Shown here: in pieces, positions 1 through 11,128 of the stretch
Position numbering within the stretch: the stretch's first letter is position 1
How the letters are laid out: the number at the start of each line of letters is the position of its first letter
Origin: Diogma glabrata
Taxonomy: Eukaryota; Arthropoda; Insecta; Diptera; Cylindrotomidae
Direction of reading: 5' to 3'
Length of the DNA stretch: 64,000 nucleotides
NCBI GenBank assembly: GCA_963693315.1
Contig: OY856186.1
Span: 136,647,227-136,711,226, forward strand
The notes under the pieces: model-generated
Database searches by the model: none
What the model was told of the DNA's origin: nothing
The model's input: only the letters and a program-made list of their open reading frames with translations
Translations under genes and position numbers: made by a program

Positions 1-105
1 AAAGACTCTTTCACTTTCGTTCGAAGTAGGTTGAATGGTCTTCAAAGTATCAAACAGCTTTTCTAGGTAAGGAGCGAGTGTTTTATTTATGCTTTTATAA
101 ATTAA
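1..105 (-). pseudogene. hAT transposase C-terminal fragment, cut by window edge
   Basis: Read on the minus strand, this edge encodes LEKLFDTLKTIQPTSNESER followed by VF. The PTS-x-ESERVF pattern is typical of the C-terminal dimerisation domain of hAT transposases (commonly PTS.ESER.FS.AG). The rest of the domain would lie left of the window. Upstream (higher coordinates) the frame soon degrades into stops, so this is a remnant. Recognition rests on about 22 residues, so the family is probable but the subfamily is unknown. Confidence 0.5.
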
Positions 106-630
106 AATCCTTATCCAGTGAAGAATAATTATTTTAACGATTAACTATGTATTTTCGATTGGTGAAATCGTATTTTTCGTAAACTCTATGACCAAAGTAC
201 ATTCGGTAAGTTCGGCCGGAGTTGGAGAACTGTCATTTTCCTTAACTTCTTGTTCCACTATTTTTAACTTAACGTTTTCGGTTGTTTTGGTATCAGGAAA
301 CAAACTTTTTATTAACGTTTTTGCATAACTGATAGCTTATGATTTAGAAATATAACTAAGATCGTCAAAATTATTATTTTGGAATGGTGTTGAATTCTGC
401 ACCAACATCATTAATGAAACTATAGCTCAACATTTCTCGTTTTGTTCATAGACTGCCTTAATGTGATTAACTTTAAATATTTTCAAATTACAAAAAATTG
501 AACCGTAAATTATGACACGGCAAAATGCTGTTTTTTATTTGTAAATAAATTACACATCTAAAAATTCAAATTCAAAACAATTGCTGGAATAATAATTTTT
601 AGATCAACCAAACGAAATCGTCTAAATGAA
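106..630. other. AT-rich stretch without recognised gene
   Basis: No open frame or repeat boundary that I recognise, apart from decayed sequence next to the hAT fragment. One block near 597-640 (TTTTAGATCAACCAAACG, then a similar tail) recurs as a diverged direct repeat at about 988-1035, bracketing the two short repeats at 631-1000. Confidence 0.4.
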
Positions 631-765
631 AAATAGTATATTTTCCTACAAGAGATGAAAACATTGTTTTTTCGCAAGTAAACATTTGATCACGAGACGC
701 GCTAGCGTCGAGTGAGATATGTTTACGAATGCAATTATTTCTATGATAGTATATATACTATCGAT
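631..765. repeat. Hairpin repeat, family K copy 1
   Basis: Imperfect palindrome beginning AATAGTATATTTTCCTACAA and ending with a run containing CTATGATAGTAT. The centre is CpG-rich (ACGAGACGCGCTAGCGTCGA) in otherwise AT-rich DNA. A second copy with the same ends and related sequence lies at 49262-49440. No coding capacity. It looks like a MITE-type foldback repeat; no target duplication was identified. Confidence 0.6.
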
Positions 766-775
766 ATTTACTTTA

Positions 776-1000
776 AATTATAAAATTAGTTTTTGACAAC
801 ATCTCATTAAAAATTCATATTCTATTTTTTCATGGTTGCTTTGTTTAAAAAATTTTGTAAAATTATATGAAAAACCATGGCAACTACAATTTGTTATTCT
901 CTTTACACTGTAGTTGAAAAAGAACCTATTTTCACAAGAAATTAAGCGTGATGAAAATAGAATTTCTATATGCTATCATAGAAAAAGTAAGTTTTAGATT
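776..1000 (+). repeat. Dispersed repeat, family H copy 1
   Basis: This segment (containing CATGGTTGCTTTG, then TTTGTAAAATTATATGAAAA, and ending TGCTATCATAGAAAAAGTA) is repeated in the same orientation at about 54030-54240 and inverted in two pieces at about 45405-45560 and 45975-46050. It is non-coding. The end near 985 (CTATCATAGAAAAAGTA) resembles the end of the family K hairpins, so H and K may be related. Confidence 0.55.
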
Positions 1001-1084
1001 GACTAAACGAAAACGTCTATTATGAAAAATTAGTAGTTGCTGATTAAAATTTTTAAAAAGGTAAATAGCGCAAACATTTTTTTT

Positions 1085-1198
1085 TTGCTTTTATTTAGTT
1101 ATCCGGATTTTTTTTGTGAATTAACCGGATATCGGATAGCAAAATGTTTACGAATTATTCGGATAATTCCAATCCGGCTTAAACCGGATTGGAAACAC
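1085..1198. repeat. hAT-like transposon end with ATCCGG motifs
   Basis: Repeated CCGGAT/ATCCGG motifs lead to the terminus CCGGATTGGAAACACTA. This resembles the ends of the two hAT elements at 40573-41670 and 43194-44285, which also carry iterated CCGG-type motifs and end near GCAAACACTA or AGAAACCCTA. The opposite end was not found, so this may be a solo or truncated end. Confidence 0.4.
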
Positions 1199-1212
1199 TA
1201 ATTAGCACATTC

Positions 1213-1819
1213 CTTGGGTGAAGTGAATAAAAAGTAGAATATTCTAAATACTTAAATTTTTAAGTATTTTCTGATAAATCAGTGAATAAAAACCAGGTTA
1301 TAGAATATAATATAATCCAATGAAAATTTTCCAAAATATTTTTGAAGTCGAGTGAATAAAACCAAGAATATTCTAATTTATGACATTACTGTACTTGATA
1401 TTTTCAAGTTGCTATTTGTGCAACTTGTTTATGAAAATAATTGATTTTGAAGATTATTTAAGTTATATAAATTAAGTTTTAGTAATATTTTGCGAATGCA
1501 TTTTTGTCGGCTACTGATTTCACATTAATTGTCAACTCAAAGAATTTTTCCGTTATTAACTGAAAGGTTTATTAAGCGAAGTTCAACAAGGATTTTGATC
1601 TGAAATTATATACCCGCTTAAATAAAACCATAATTTTAAAACAACCACAAATAATTAAAAGAAATTTAAGATTTTTGTGCGGTAGCATATTTTTGTAAAT
1701 AAATAAATAAACTTAAATATAGTGTTTAATTTATGATTTATAGAAGATTGTTTGGGTTTTTTTTTAAATTGAGGAAACAGGCGAAAATTTTAAAGAGAAT
1801 GGTTCTTCCAATTCTTTAC
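1213..1819 (+). repeat. Left inverted arm of the foldback element
   Basis: About 600 bp matched by the inverted sequence at 5440-6014. The AGTGAATAAA motif occurs near 1220, 1281 and 1350, twice followed within about 20 bases by AGAATATTCTA. Matching stops at about 1819, just after TTCTTCCAATTCTTT. Confidence 0.8.
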
Positions 1820-2071
1820 ACTACGGTTACCGCATTTTTTAAATTTCAAGTTACCGGTATAATTTAGACTCATAATTATAGAAAACTTTTTTAAAACATT
1901 TTGGAACAAATTTGTATTCAAACCTGAAGAAATCGTATCTTTTTACAGACATTTTAGCGTATTACGGAAGGATAACATTTTATTTTTTAAATCTTTTTTA
2001 TAAAGGTAATTTGTATTTCTTATCTACTCATTGTTATTCGGAGTTTTAATAATAATAATAATAACATAAGT

Positions 2072-4925
2072 TTGATACATCAAAACATCCGTAGTTTAAG
2101 AGCTAATTTCGATGTTTTCAGCCTTTATTTAGCTAGTTTTACAGCACAAACAGATCTGGTTTTCGTTTCGGAAATTTGGATTGGCTCAAACGAGTGCTCC
2201 TTATTTAACTTACCTAATTATAATTTTATGGCTTGTTGTAATGACTCATATCGGGCTGATGGTGTTGGGGTTTATATTCACAAGACTCGTACAAATTTCA
2301 CGATTAAATGCTTAGATTGGTGTTCAGCGGACGTCCTCGTTCTTGATATTTCACTTGGTGTTGATGATTGGACATTTATCTGTATCTATCGATTTCATAA
2401 TAAGGATAAAAAACTTTTCTGTGCCGATCTAGAGATGTTGATAAAAGCAACACGTAAAACTAAAATTGTTATTTTGGGTGATATTAATATTAATTTAATG
2501 AGCAGCAGTGATAGCTTCGACTACCAAACATGCTAACTTCTTACGGATTTTCTAGTCTCATAAATATCCCAACAAGGAACTTGGGGTGTTTAGATCATTT
2601 ATTCTTAAAATGTCCAAATGCATATGATCATATTACGGATAACTTGCCCATTCATATTACCGATCACAATCTTATAAAACTTATAATTTCACTATCATCA
2701 AGGAGACCAATGTTACCGAAGACTACTGCGGTTACTCGGGTTGATTATAGTACACTTAAAGAACGGTTAAAGTTTGAAACATGGGAATCTGGATACTGTG
2801 AACAGAATTGTAGTCTTGCCTTCAAGAATTGCCCAAAACATCTTAAGTTCGCACATTGATGTGTCAAAATACACAGTTTCTGCTACAAAAAATAAAATAT
2901 TGAAACCATGGATGACTCGTAGTCTACTGCGTAAGCTTACTAAATTGAAAAAGTTTTCGAAAAAGCTCAAACACCATCCAGGCAATGTTAGACTAAACAC
3001 ATTCGTTACAAAACTGACTAAAGATGTTAAATTAAAAACCCAAAATGCTAAACATGAATATTACAAAAATAAATTTGCGTCTGTTCGTGGCAACTCTAAG
3101 CTCACTTGGAGAGCTATTGATGATGTCTTAGGAAAGGATGCAGAAAAAATACTTATAAATGAAATTTACAGTCAAAATTCTGATTCCTTACTGAAAAATA
3201 CTCTATCAGTTGCTGATGAGTTCAATAAGTTTTTTATCTCTGTTCAAACAGAGGTGACAGCTTGCTTAAACTACCTTAACCTTCGACAAAAAAGAATTCG
3301 ATAAATACGTATTTGGAGATTCAAGGAACTTCTCGAAATCCTGTGTCTTTGAACAAATATCAGGACTAGAAATTGTTACTGAAATCCAGAGATTAAGTAA
3401 CAAGGCGTCAAAAGGTCTTGATGGGATTGATAATTTCATACTCAAGGAATGTTCATGGTACATGCTAGACGTTCTAATTTATTTGTTTAACTTGAGTTTG
3501 GAAAATGGTAGTTTTCCAGAGGTACTAAAACTAGCCATTGTAGTACCTATATTTAAGAAAGGCGATCAACTCAAGTTAAATAACTACCGCCCTATATCCC
3601 TTCTCAGCACCTTCTCAAAGATATTTGAAAAATTAGTTAAACGCAGACTACTGAGTTATTTGGATAAAATTAATTTCTTGCATAAAAACCAGTTTGGGTT
3701 TACACCTGGAAAATCTACCGAAGAAGCACTAATTAATTTCTTAAGCCATTTATACTCGGCACTAAATGACTCGAAGCTACCCTTTGCCTTGTTCATAGAC
3801 GTTAAAAAAGCGTTTGATACTGTTGACCATATAATTCTTCTATGGAAAATGTCTAATATAGGAATAAGAGGGAACATTTTAAAATGGTTCACAAGTTATC
3901 TTGCGAATCGTCGGCAAGTGGTCAAGATCGGTGAAGTCTTAAGCTTTGAAGGTCACACTAACTGTGGTGTACCTCAAGGATCCGTTCTAGGTCCACTCCT
4001 CTTTTTGATTTACTTTAACTCGATTTTCGATGTTAACCTTATTGGTCACGCCACTGCCTTTGCAGATGACTTGGCTCTAAGCTATGATTCAATTACTCCT
4101 AATAGCAATGAAACTTTGATTTTCTCAGTTCAAAAAGATTTAGAAAACTTAAGTAAACTTAACTTAAGTCTTTTACCATAAACTTGTGATCAGCGACAAG
4201 TCTAAGATAATGAGCTTTGGGAGGCCAAACGACATCCTAACACAGAATCCTCTGATATATCATGTCTATTCTTGTAGTAAAATCGTTTGTTCACAATGTG
4301 TTTTCAGCTAGTGCCAGTAAGTGAGTTCAAGTACCTGGGCTTAAATATCGACTCTCAACTTAATTGGATTCCTCACTTAGATAAGGTGAAGCAAACTGTT
4401 ATGGCCGCTATAAATAAGATTTATCTTCTAAGGAGAGTTTGCCCAACGATAGCCTTAAGACAATTATACCATGCACTTGTAGAATCTTACCTAATGTACG
4501 GTATTACTAGCTGGGGTGGAATTTATTTTTCACACATAAAGCATCTGTACATTGCGCAAAAGAGAAATGTGAAACTTATCTATCGTCGATCCAGGACCAC
4601 TCCAACAATTGTCTTGTTCCGCAAATTAAACTTGATACCTTTAAGATACCTCTACATTTACAAAGTATTAAAATTGTTTTTCATTAGAAGCAATAGTTTT
4701 CATACTCGAAGAACCCATAGTTACCTTATGAGAAATCCAAATCAGTTTTCACGTCTTCGTTGTAATACTGAGAAATACAAACGTTTCTATATTTTCATGG
4801 CACCGTTCTGGTTTCATAAGCTACCTAAACATTTAAAATCCGTCACAACCGAGCGAAAGCATTTGTTTGAGAGTGAAACACGAGCATGGCTACTTAAAAT
4901 TGACAACATCGAGAGCTACTTTTAG
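2072..4925 (+). pseudogene. LINE ORF2 remnant: endonuclease plus reverse transcriptase
   Basis: The coding sequence is spread over several frames and is no longer translatable in one piece. 2072-2536 gives the N-terminal half of an endonuclease/exonuclease/phosphatase domain (HQNIRSL; VILGDIN). 2530-2859 continues it (DHLFL; ITDHNLI). 3462-4181 is reverse transcriptase with NNYRPISLL, the catalytic Asp in FIDVKKAFDTVDH, GVPQGSVLGPLLFLIYFN and the FADD box. 4287-4925 is the C-terminal region (FKYLGLNIDSQLNW; the stretch ending FWFHKLPKHLKSV). Frameshifts fall near 2530, 2774, 3300-3460 and 4181-4287. The family function is target-primed reverse transcription; this copy is dead. Confidence 0.8.
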
Positions 4926-5128
4926 TGCTGCAATTAAAATATTATAATACTATAACTGGAATGTTTTTGATAATTAAAAGTTATTTTTTTATGTTTCCTT
5001 CTGTGATATACTAGTTTTCTTTATTATAGTACATTTTACGTTCTGTCTTATTAATTTTAATTAACCTATTACCTTGCTTATTTACTATAAAATGAATTTA
5101 AGTTAATATAGTTAAGAATAGTTAAGAT

Positions 5129-5161
5129 GCTCCACTACGGATATTTATATCCTCACGGAGC
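5129..5161 (+). other. 3'-end stem-loop of the LINE
   Basis: GCTCC and GGAGC flank an inner GGATAT/ATATCC stem, giving a hairpin just before the microsatellite tail. CR1/L2-type LINEs often carry a 3' stem-loop recognised by their own reverse transcriptase, which is the likely role here (inference). Confidence 0.55.
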
Positions 5162-5439
5162 TGTACTTTATTTCATATCAGTTCTAAATTTATATTATTT
5201 ATTGTAATTATAAACAATAAATGAAATAAATGATAATAATAATAATAATAATTTTGATGTTATTTTCGACTTTGACATTTATAATTTTCAGGATATTCTA
5301 CAATTTTCTAGCAAATACTAAAACAGATTAGAATATTCTTATTCACTCGAAATAAAGAATGTGCTAATGCTTACTAGTTTATACTTTTAGTTTATTCTAG
5401 TTTTTATTCACTCTGCCCCTTATTGAAGGGAAGGGATTC

Positions 5440-6014
5440 AAAGAATTGGAAGAACCATTCTCTTTAAAGTTTTCGCCTGTTTCCTCAATTTAAAAAAACT
5501 CCAAACAATCTTCTCTAAATCATAAATTAAATACTGTATTTAAGTTTATTTATTCATTTACAAAAGTATGCTACCGCACAAAAATCTTAAATTTCTTTTA
5601 ATTACTTGTGGTTGTTTTAAAATTAGGGTTTTATTTAAGCGAGCATATAATCTCAGATCAAAATCTTTGTTGAACTTCGCTTAATAAACCTTTCAGTTAA
5701 TAACTGAAAAATTCTTTGATTTGACAATTAATGTGAAATCAATAGCCGACAAAATATCATTCGTAAAATATTACTAAAACTTAATTTATATAACTTAAAT
5801 AATCTTCAAAATCAATTATTTTCATAAACAAGTTGCACAAATAGCAACTTGAAAATATCAAGTACAGTAATGTCAAAAATTAGAATATTCTTGGTTTTAT
5901 TCACTCGATTTCAAGAATATTTTGGAAAATGGTTTTTATTCACTGATTTATCAGAAAATACTTAAAAATTTAAGTATTTAGAATATTCTACTTTTTATTC
6001 ACTTCACCCAATGT
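5440..6014 (-). repeat. Right inverted arm of the foldback element
   Basis: Inverted partner of 1213-1819. It begins at AAAGAATTGGAAGAA and runs to CACTTCACCCAA. Small indels relative to the left arm (about 575 versus 607 bp) show that the two arms have diverged for some time. Confidence 0.8.
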
Positions 6015-6133
6015 TTTAAAGAAAATTTCTTATAATTTCGTTTCAAAATAGTAAGCTCTGATTTTTATCATAACTATATTGGTTTTCTGTTGCCAAACTC
6101 ATTTTCTTCGAATATTTTTTCAAAATAAATTAC

Positions 6134-6712
6134 TTTTATTCTCTTCCATTTAATTATATCAGCTTTATTTGTATGTTTTTTCGATAATAATAGTATGTAT
6201 TATTGTATTGTTTTCTAACCTATAGTCTAATGAACTTAACCTATTATCTAATGAAAATTTTCCTATAAAAAAATTATCATTATTCAACTGGTATGATTCC
6301 AAATGGTCACATTGTTTTGATTTCATTAAAATTATTTGCAAATTATAATCACAATTGCTTTGATAAGTTTTGTTCAAAAATCAAATTTTAGTTTAAATTC
6401 TCTTATTTCGTTTAGTTGAACTTGGTTGGTTGTATGAGAAGGGCGTTTTTTATCATCAGGGTTTTTTTTATTAAGAAATTTGATTTATCAATTAAAACAA
6501 TAAAGATTTATTGTTTTAATTGAAGAAAATGTTTTTATTTTTTATAATACACAATTCTTTGTCAGAGAATAAAGTATTGTAATCGATTCGTGAACAATGA
6601 ATTTTATTCTCTCGCAAATTAAAATTCTCGCTCGTGCCTCGCTCAAATTTTAAACTTTTGCTTGAGAATAAACTACTTCATTATTCACTCATTGGTTAAC
6701 TTACTATTAAAT
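6134..6712. mobile_element. Non-autonomous TIR-plus-hairpin element, family D copy 1
   Basis: An AT-rich block runs from TTTTATTCTCTT (6134) to AGAGAATAAAG (about 6573), which are inverted copies of each other. It is followed directly by a hairpin (about 6574-6712) whose arms contain TTTTATTCTC and GAGAATAAA and whose centre is CTCGCTCGTGCCTCGCTC. The whole unit recurs inverted at 37676-38229. No protein can be supported. The layout matches families E and X in this window. Confidence 0.65.
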
Positions 6713-6827
6713 ATTGTAATAATAATATTTTAAAAAGAATATTATTTAAAGTTGAAACTAGTAAAATTGACATACATGATTATCTAAAATATATCGCTTT
6801 TATTCACACCCTTAGGTCTCCCATACA

Positions 6828-7050
6828 GGTAAGTAATTACTTACCGCCAGCATGATGGATAAGTAATTCCTTACCGACCTGTGATTTGTAAGCGAAACTT
6901 ACTATGTTTATTTTCCTACTCCTATCACAGTAAATTATAAATTACATCACACTATCCATGACATGTAAATTGATTACTTCAAATAGCGTGCGGTAAGTAA
7001 AAAAAAGCGTGCGGTAATGGATTTTCATATATATATTACCGCACGCTTTT
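6828..7050. repeat. Cluster of short palindromes upstream of the Ddr exon
   Basis: A perfect 18-bp palindrome GGTAAGTAATTACTTACC lies at 6828-6845. At 7003-7050 a perfect 16-bp stem (AAAAGCGTGCGGTAAT with its inverse) closes a 16-base AT loop. The stem sequence GCGTGCGGTAA also occurs as a direct copy at 6985-6995. The GGTAA motifs link the two ends, so this may be a small relic transposon of about 220 bp; a regulatory role is possible but unsupported. Confidence 0.5.
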
Positions 7051-7540
7051 AATAAAAAGAAAAATTTTTATTTAAAGAAAAATTTGATTTTTAAAAATTA
7101 AGTATTTCAATTCATTTTGACACAGAATAATGCAAAGCCTACCACAATTTGTAAACTATTTGCATTTAATTTATAATAAGTAGTTCATTTTTTCAAGTAA
7201 TTATATGCGTTTGGGCATTAAAGCAAAGTCGTAGCAAAAGTATATAACAAATCTCGAGTTGTAAAATGCTATTTACAACTCTAGATATGTAATATACTAT
7301 TACGAATCAGTAAACATGCAAAATCGCCAGATCGTGCAAAAGTGCTTTTTAGAGCCAGTGGCAATGAGAAGTACTTTTGAATGAAATTTCACAAAAAGAT
7401 ACCCTTAAATAACGAAAATTGTGTTATACAATTATATATTTTGTCTCCAGTTGTAATGAAAATAAATTTGGGGCACAAAATATTAATTTGTTTCTGTATT
7501 TTCCAATTTCTTATATGATGCATTTTTTTTTTATTTACAG

Positions 7541-7720
7541 AAGGATTAATTTCGTACAGTATTCCAAAGGGTGTACAAAGAGGACTGGAAGTTGATCTCT
7601 CGGATCAAACTTATGATGGTCATGAAGAAGGTGAACGTTTAGTTGATGGATTGGGCCAACTAGTTGATGGACAAAAAGGAACTGATAACTTTCGTTCAGA
7701 TATTCATGGTTTTGGAAAAG
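7541..7720 (+). CDS. Ddr: Internal exon of a discoidin domain receptor (partial gene)
   Basis: A 180-bp exon, bounded by a polypyrimidine tract and TTTACAG acceptor on the left and a GTATGT donor on the right. It is open in one frame with phase 1 at both ends. The peptide includes GLISYSIPKGVQRGLEVDLS and QTYDGHEEGERLVDGLGQLV. This fits the discoidin-like (DS-like) extracellular region of discoidin domain receptor tyrosine kinases, where animal proteins have (D/E)GLxSYxxPxG, (L/S)xxTYDGH and GGLGQLxDG. DDRs are membrane receptor tyrosine kinases that bind collagen. Flanking exons should encode the F5/8-type discoidin domain upstream and the rest of the DS-like domain (YxWVGW) downstream; neither was seen, so both introns are long. 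Assignment comes from motif recognition only. Confidence 0.85.
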
Positions 7721-9120
7721 GTATGTAAATGTTATTAGTAGTTTTACTGAAACTTTACTTATTTTAACTTATTTTTACTTACTAAATGAAAAATATAAGT
7801 GGTCTTTGCTATGTAGTCGTCGTAGTTTCTCATAGAATCAACTTTAAATAATATATTTCTCTTAAACACAATTTTCTTCGTTGACGGAATATTAAACTCT
7901 GAAATGCTACTTTTTGTACTCATACGTAATAATGCATTGCAAATTAATAAACAACTTGAAGATTTAGTGAAATAACTTAAAAAATTAACATAAAATTGTT
8001 GTATTTTATTTTAGTTATGAGAATCATAAAGAACTTAAACATCAAAGTTAAATTTAATCTTACGAGTATTATGAAGCGAAAATGAAAATGCAATTAACAT
8101 TAAAATGAAGGAACTGACACTCTCAGTTTCTTTTACGATTTTGGATTTCCTTTTAAGAAAAGTATTTTGATAAATATGTGGATGTAGTTTGTCAGTATTA
8201 AAAAAGAAGAAAGAGTTTACATCTCAGTCAATCTATGCTATGTGTAAATTTATTTAACAAACAACCTTCATACCTCCTGCCTTCTCGACACATCAACAAA
8301 TTGAGAATTTCATCAAACTTCATAACAAAAATTTGGAATTTTTTATAATGTATAAAAAATTTATTTGCATTTTTTATGTTTTTGCTTAAAAAAATACATA
8401 TTTTTTAATATTTTATTACTTTTTTACGGATTGTAGTTGCATTCCGTTGAATATTTAATATAATTTTCGGTTGCAATGGTTTTGGGTAATTTTTTTTTAG
8501 TTTATGTTTGATATTCGGCGAGACAGGAAAATAAATTTAATGAATAAATTGTTTAATATAAAAACAACATATTTGTTGATAAATAATAAACATGGTTTTT
8601 TGTTGTTATTTTGAAAATATTTAAGTATTTTGATGTCATGTTGAGTTGAATAGAGGTTTGACAAATTCTGTCAAAATAAATAAATTAGGTAAATAACTAG
8701 TAATCAATAATCATAGTTGTTAATATTTGTTATTCTAAACCAAAAATTTTAGTTTGATGTTTATTCTAAGGAAAAGTTTAAAAAACGTAAAAAATCACGA
8801 AAAACTATAGCACAATAAAAGGTGGTCTCACTCAATAGAATTTATGTTTCTTTTCCTCAGTATTTATTTAGTTTCAATACATGCAGGTATACAAACTTGC
8901 TAAAATTTTATTTTGTATGTTTTAATATTTACTTGTGAATGCCTATAATGGGTGTTTAATTACTTGCTTTTGATGTTGGTGGAGTTGTTTGTGATTTTGG
9001 TTGCTCCACTTTTGAGTGAGGCCGTTCTATTTTTTCTATATTAATTTCAATGTAAATCTTTCATGTATATTGTATATTAAGTTGAACATTTAAACAATAT
9101 TATTTCTTGATGTCATGTAG
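7721..9120 (+). other. Intron sequence downstream of the Ddr exon
   Basis: AT-rich, with no supported ORF, RNA gene or clear mobile element. A short stretch near 8820-8850 (GGTGGTCTCACTC) and one near 8990-9020 (TTTTGAGTGAGGCC) are loosely inverted relative to each other, too weakly to call an element. Confidence 0.4.
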
Positions 9121-9370
9121 AATTGAACGGCTGAGTAGAAAAAGGATAATATACCAAAAATACGAAAAATTAACTGAGATAGCTATTTTGTAGTTGAATG
9201 TCGACTTCGTTTAATGAGCGTATAAAGAATTATATTTCATTGAAACTACGTTTATAAATTTAGCCTTGAGTTTACGCTGAGTGGGAAAAATATAATATTC
9301 CACTCATTGTCGTACTAGCTAGAACTTTTGGTTTATTTTCGTCTATTTTTAGTAATACGACGACATGTGA

Positions 9371-9619
9371 AGGCAAACCTTTATTGAAACCTTTATAGAC
9401 GGTCTTCTAGGTTTAACTTTTCAACTCAATAAAACAAAAGAAGTGCTGTTCCCGGAAGATAAAATCTATCAAGACAAAGTTGCAGTCAACCCCAAAAAGA
9501 TCCAGGACATATCAAAAGTCAGACAATACATCCCGCAAGAATATCAAGGATTCCATGATGAAATTTTGAACCTGCCCACTTCGAATGGAGCAACTAGTGA
9601 TGATGATGATGGACATTAA
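9371..9619 (+). pseudogene. Orphan C-terminal coding segment of unknown protein
   Basis: An 82-codon frame directly follows a stop (9368-9370) and ends at TAA 9617-9619. It is followed by an AATAAA signal near 9735, so it looks like a genuine 3' end or terminal exon. The peptide contains TFIDGLLGLTFQLNKTKEVL, a central VAVNPKKIQDISKVRQYIPQ, and an acidic tail DDDDGH. It reads like real protein and lies inside the TIR pair at 9121/21279, so a transposase C-terminus is the simplest idea. I do not recognise the family. A splice acceptor (AAG at 9370-9372) is possible. Confidence 0.4.
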
Positions 9620-10029
9620 GATTTTAGAAACCTATCAATTATTATTTTAATGCTTTTAACAACTTCAATTATTTTTAAAATGTATATTATATTTAAACTA
9701 AACTAAGACAGTACTATAAAATACTTTTGTACTAAATAAAGCCTTTTATTAAGAATAAAATGAAGTTTTAAAATTATTTTTTATTCGCCTACATATTAAA
9801 GTGTTACTTTATTACTGTGATTTGCGGCTTTAAAGTATCACTTTTCAACTATTTATTTTGTTGTCATAGCTACGTCCAAAAAAGTAAAAAGCATTTGTAT
9901 TTGTTTAAATTCTATGAAAAATAAAAATTTTTATCAAAGCAACCCTTAAATTCAAAATTTCATAATCCAATTAAAATAGTTGTTATCATTTGTTGTCATA
10001 GCTACACAATAATTTGGAAAAAATAATAA

Positions 10030-10033
10030 ATAT
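10030..10033. other. Target-site duplication ATAT, left
   Basis: ATAT directly precedes the TG of the 5' LTR and is repeated directly after the CA of the 3' LTR. Four-base duplications, often ATAT, are common for Gypsy-type elements. Confidence 0.85.
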
Positions 10034-11125
10034 TGTAACGATCGCAATAATCGCAAAACAATAATAAAACCAAATTCATCTTCGTTTTCAATTCAATAAA
10101 AATGTATTTCATTAGTTTCCATTCATTTTCACATTAACAATAATTTAAAATTTTCTAATACTTAACTGCTAGTTAAATTTCAATTGTACTATAAAAAGCA
10201 AACGAACGTACTAAATTTTTATTTCCAATTCTAACAAACAGATGTCGTTATTAATCTTTATTGAATTTCTTTTTTTAGTATTACCCGAGCTATTTTGACA
10301 TGATAAGATGTCAAAAAGAATTAACAAAAACACATTTTGGTTTGAAAATATTGTCTTTCTGTTTTTGGGTCTTCAACCAAAATGTTGAATTGAGATTGTT
10401 ATTAAACACTCAATAAAACGTATTAAAGAAAAAATACTAATTCCATTTTATTTTGAGTTTAAAAAGAAATTGTTTTAATTTATACAGAAAAAGGTTAACT
10501 TTGTTTTCATTAGTGTGTGATTTGGATGAAATATATATATATTTTTTAACAAAGTGTTTCATTCTGTTTTCATTAAGTTTATACTTAATTTATCATAAAG
10601 GAAAAAGATTGCTTTATAAAAGTGGCAGTATATGAAAAATAAAGTATCCAATGATGTTATCGAAAGTATGAGTAGTAAGGATAACAGTGATCGAAGCATA
10701 TTACCACAGTTAGAAACAGTCGAGTGTATGGTGGATTTTCCGGTTGTAGAAACCGTATGGATTTAAAGCAAAATATGAAGTGGAAAGTTAAAGGATTAAA
10801 GGCAATGTTCAATTGGGCATTTCGAACAACGAAGGTGTAATTCAGCAGCAGCAACTGATGTTCACAAATTAGTTCATCCAATACAGTTGGTTGATTAGTC
10901 AAGGGAATTGGAACACATAGACCAAATCTTCAATCAACAGTTATAAGTTAAGGTACTTACAGTAAATATATTAATTTTTTTATTTATTCCTCGTTCCCCT
11001 TTGGAATGATAGGCTAGATTTTTTTCAGATAATAAGAGATTCCCAAATTTAGGATTCTGTGGGGATAAACGCTATCCCGTAGCAATATTATTAATATTAT
11101 TTTATACGAAAGGTCCATACTAACA
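10034..11125 (+). repeat. 5' LTR of the Gypsy element
   Basis: 1092 bp, TGTAAC to TAACA. It contains a TATAAAAG box at 10615-10622 that probably marks the U3 promoter, and the AATAAA-containing run just after it. The small frames inside occur identically in both LTRs but lack any recognisable domain and are not called as genes. Confidence 0.92.
10615..10622 (+). promoter_or_regulatory. TATA box of the 5' LTR
   Basis: TATAAAAG about 580 bp into the LTR; the same motif is at 20261-20268 in the 3' LTR. Start site not determined. Confidence 0.45.
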
Positions 11126-11128
11126 ATC

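Larger units (their letters stand above)
2050..5255 (+). mobile_element. Decayed APE-type non-LTR retrotransposon (CR1/Daphne-like)
   Basis: A LINE, 5'-truncated at the start of its endonuclease and ending in an (ATAATA)n-type microsatellite tail near 5230-5255. A similar AATAAT run precedes it at 2048-2066, possibly part of the target duplication. It lies between the arms of the foldback element. A microsatellite tail instead of poly(A), a 3' stem-loop and the RT style suggest the CR1/L2/Daphne group; the clade call is inference. Confidence 0.75.
1213..6014. mobile_element. Foldback transposon with ~600-bp inverted arms, hosting a LINE
   Basis: The left arm (about 1213-1819, starting TTGGGTGAAGTGAATAAAAA) is the reverse complement of the right arm (about 5440-6014, ending TTTTTATTCACTTCACCCAA) over nearly its whole length, with scattered differences and small indels. 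The arms carry several copies of the motif AGTGAATAAAA, a plausible set of transposase-binding sites. Between the arms lies a decayed LINE that probably inserted later. A terminal-like sequence (CATTAGCACATTC type) also occurs at 1200-1214 and, inverted, near 5357-5371, so the outer structure may itself be composite. No transposase gene was found, so it is non-autonomous. Confidence 0.75.

Noticed and set aside
10453..10902. Two small frames in the 5' LTR, repeated at 20099-20548
   Set aside because: They are present in both LTRs only because the LTRs are identical; no start context or domain supports them.
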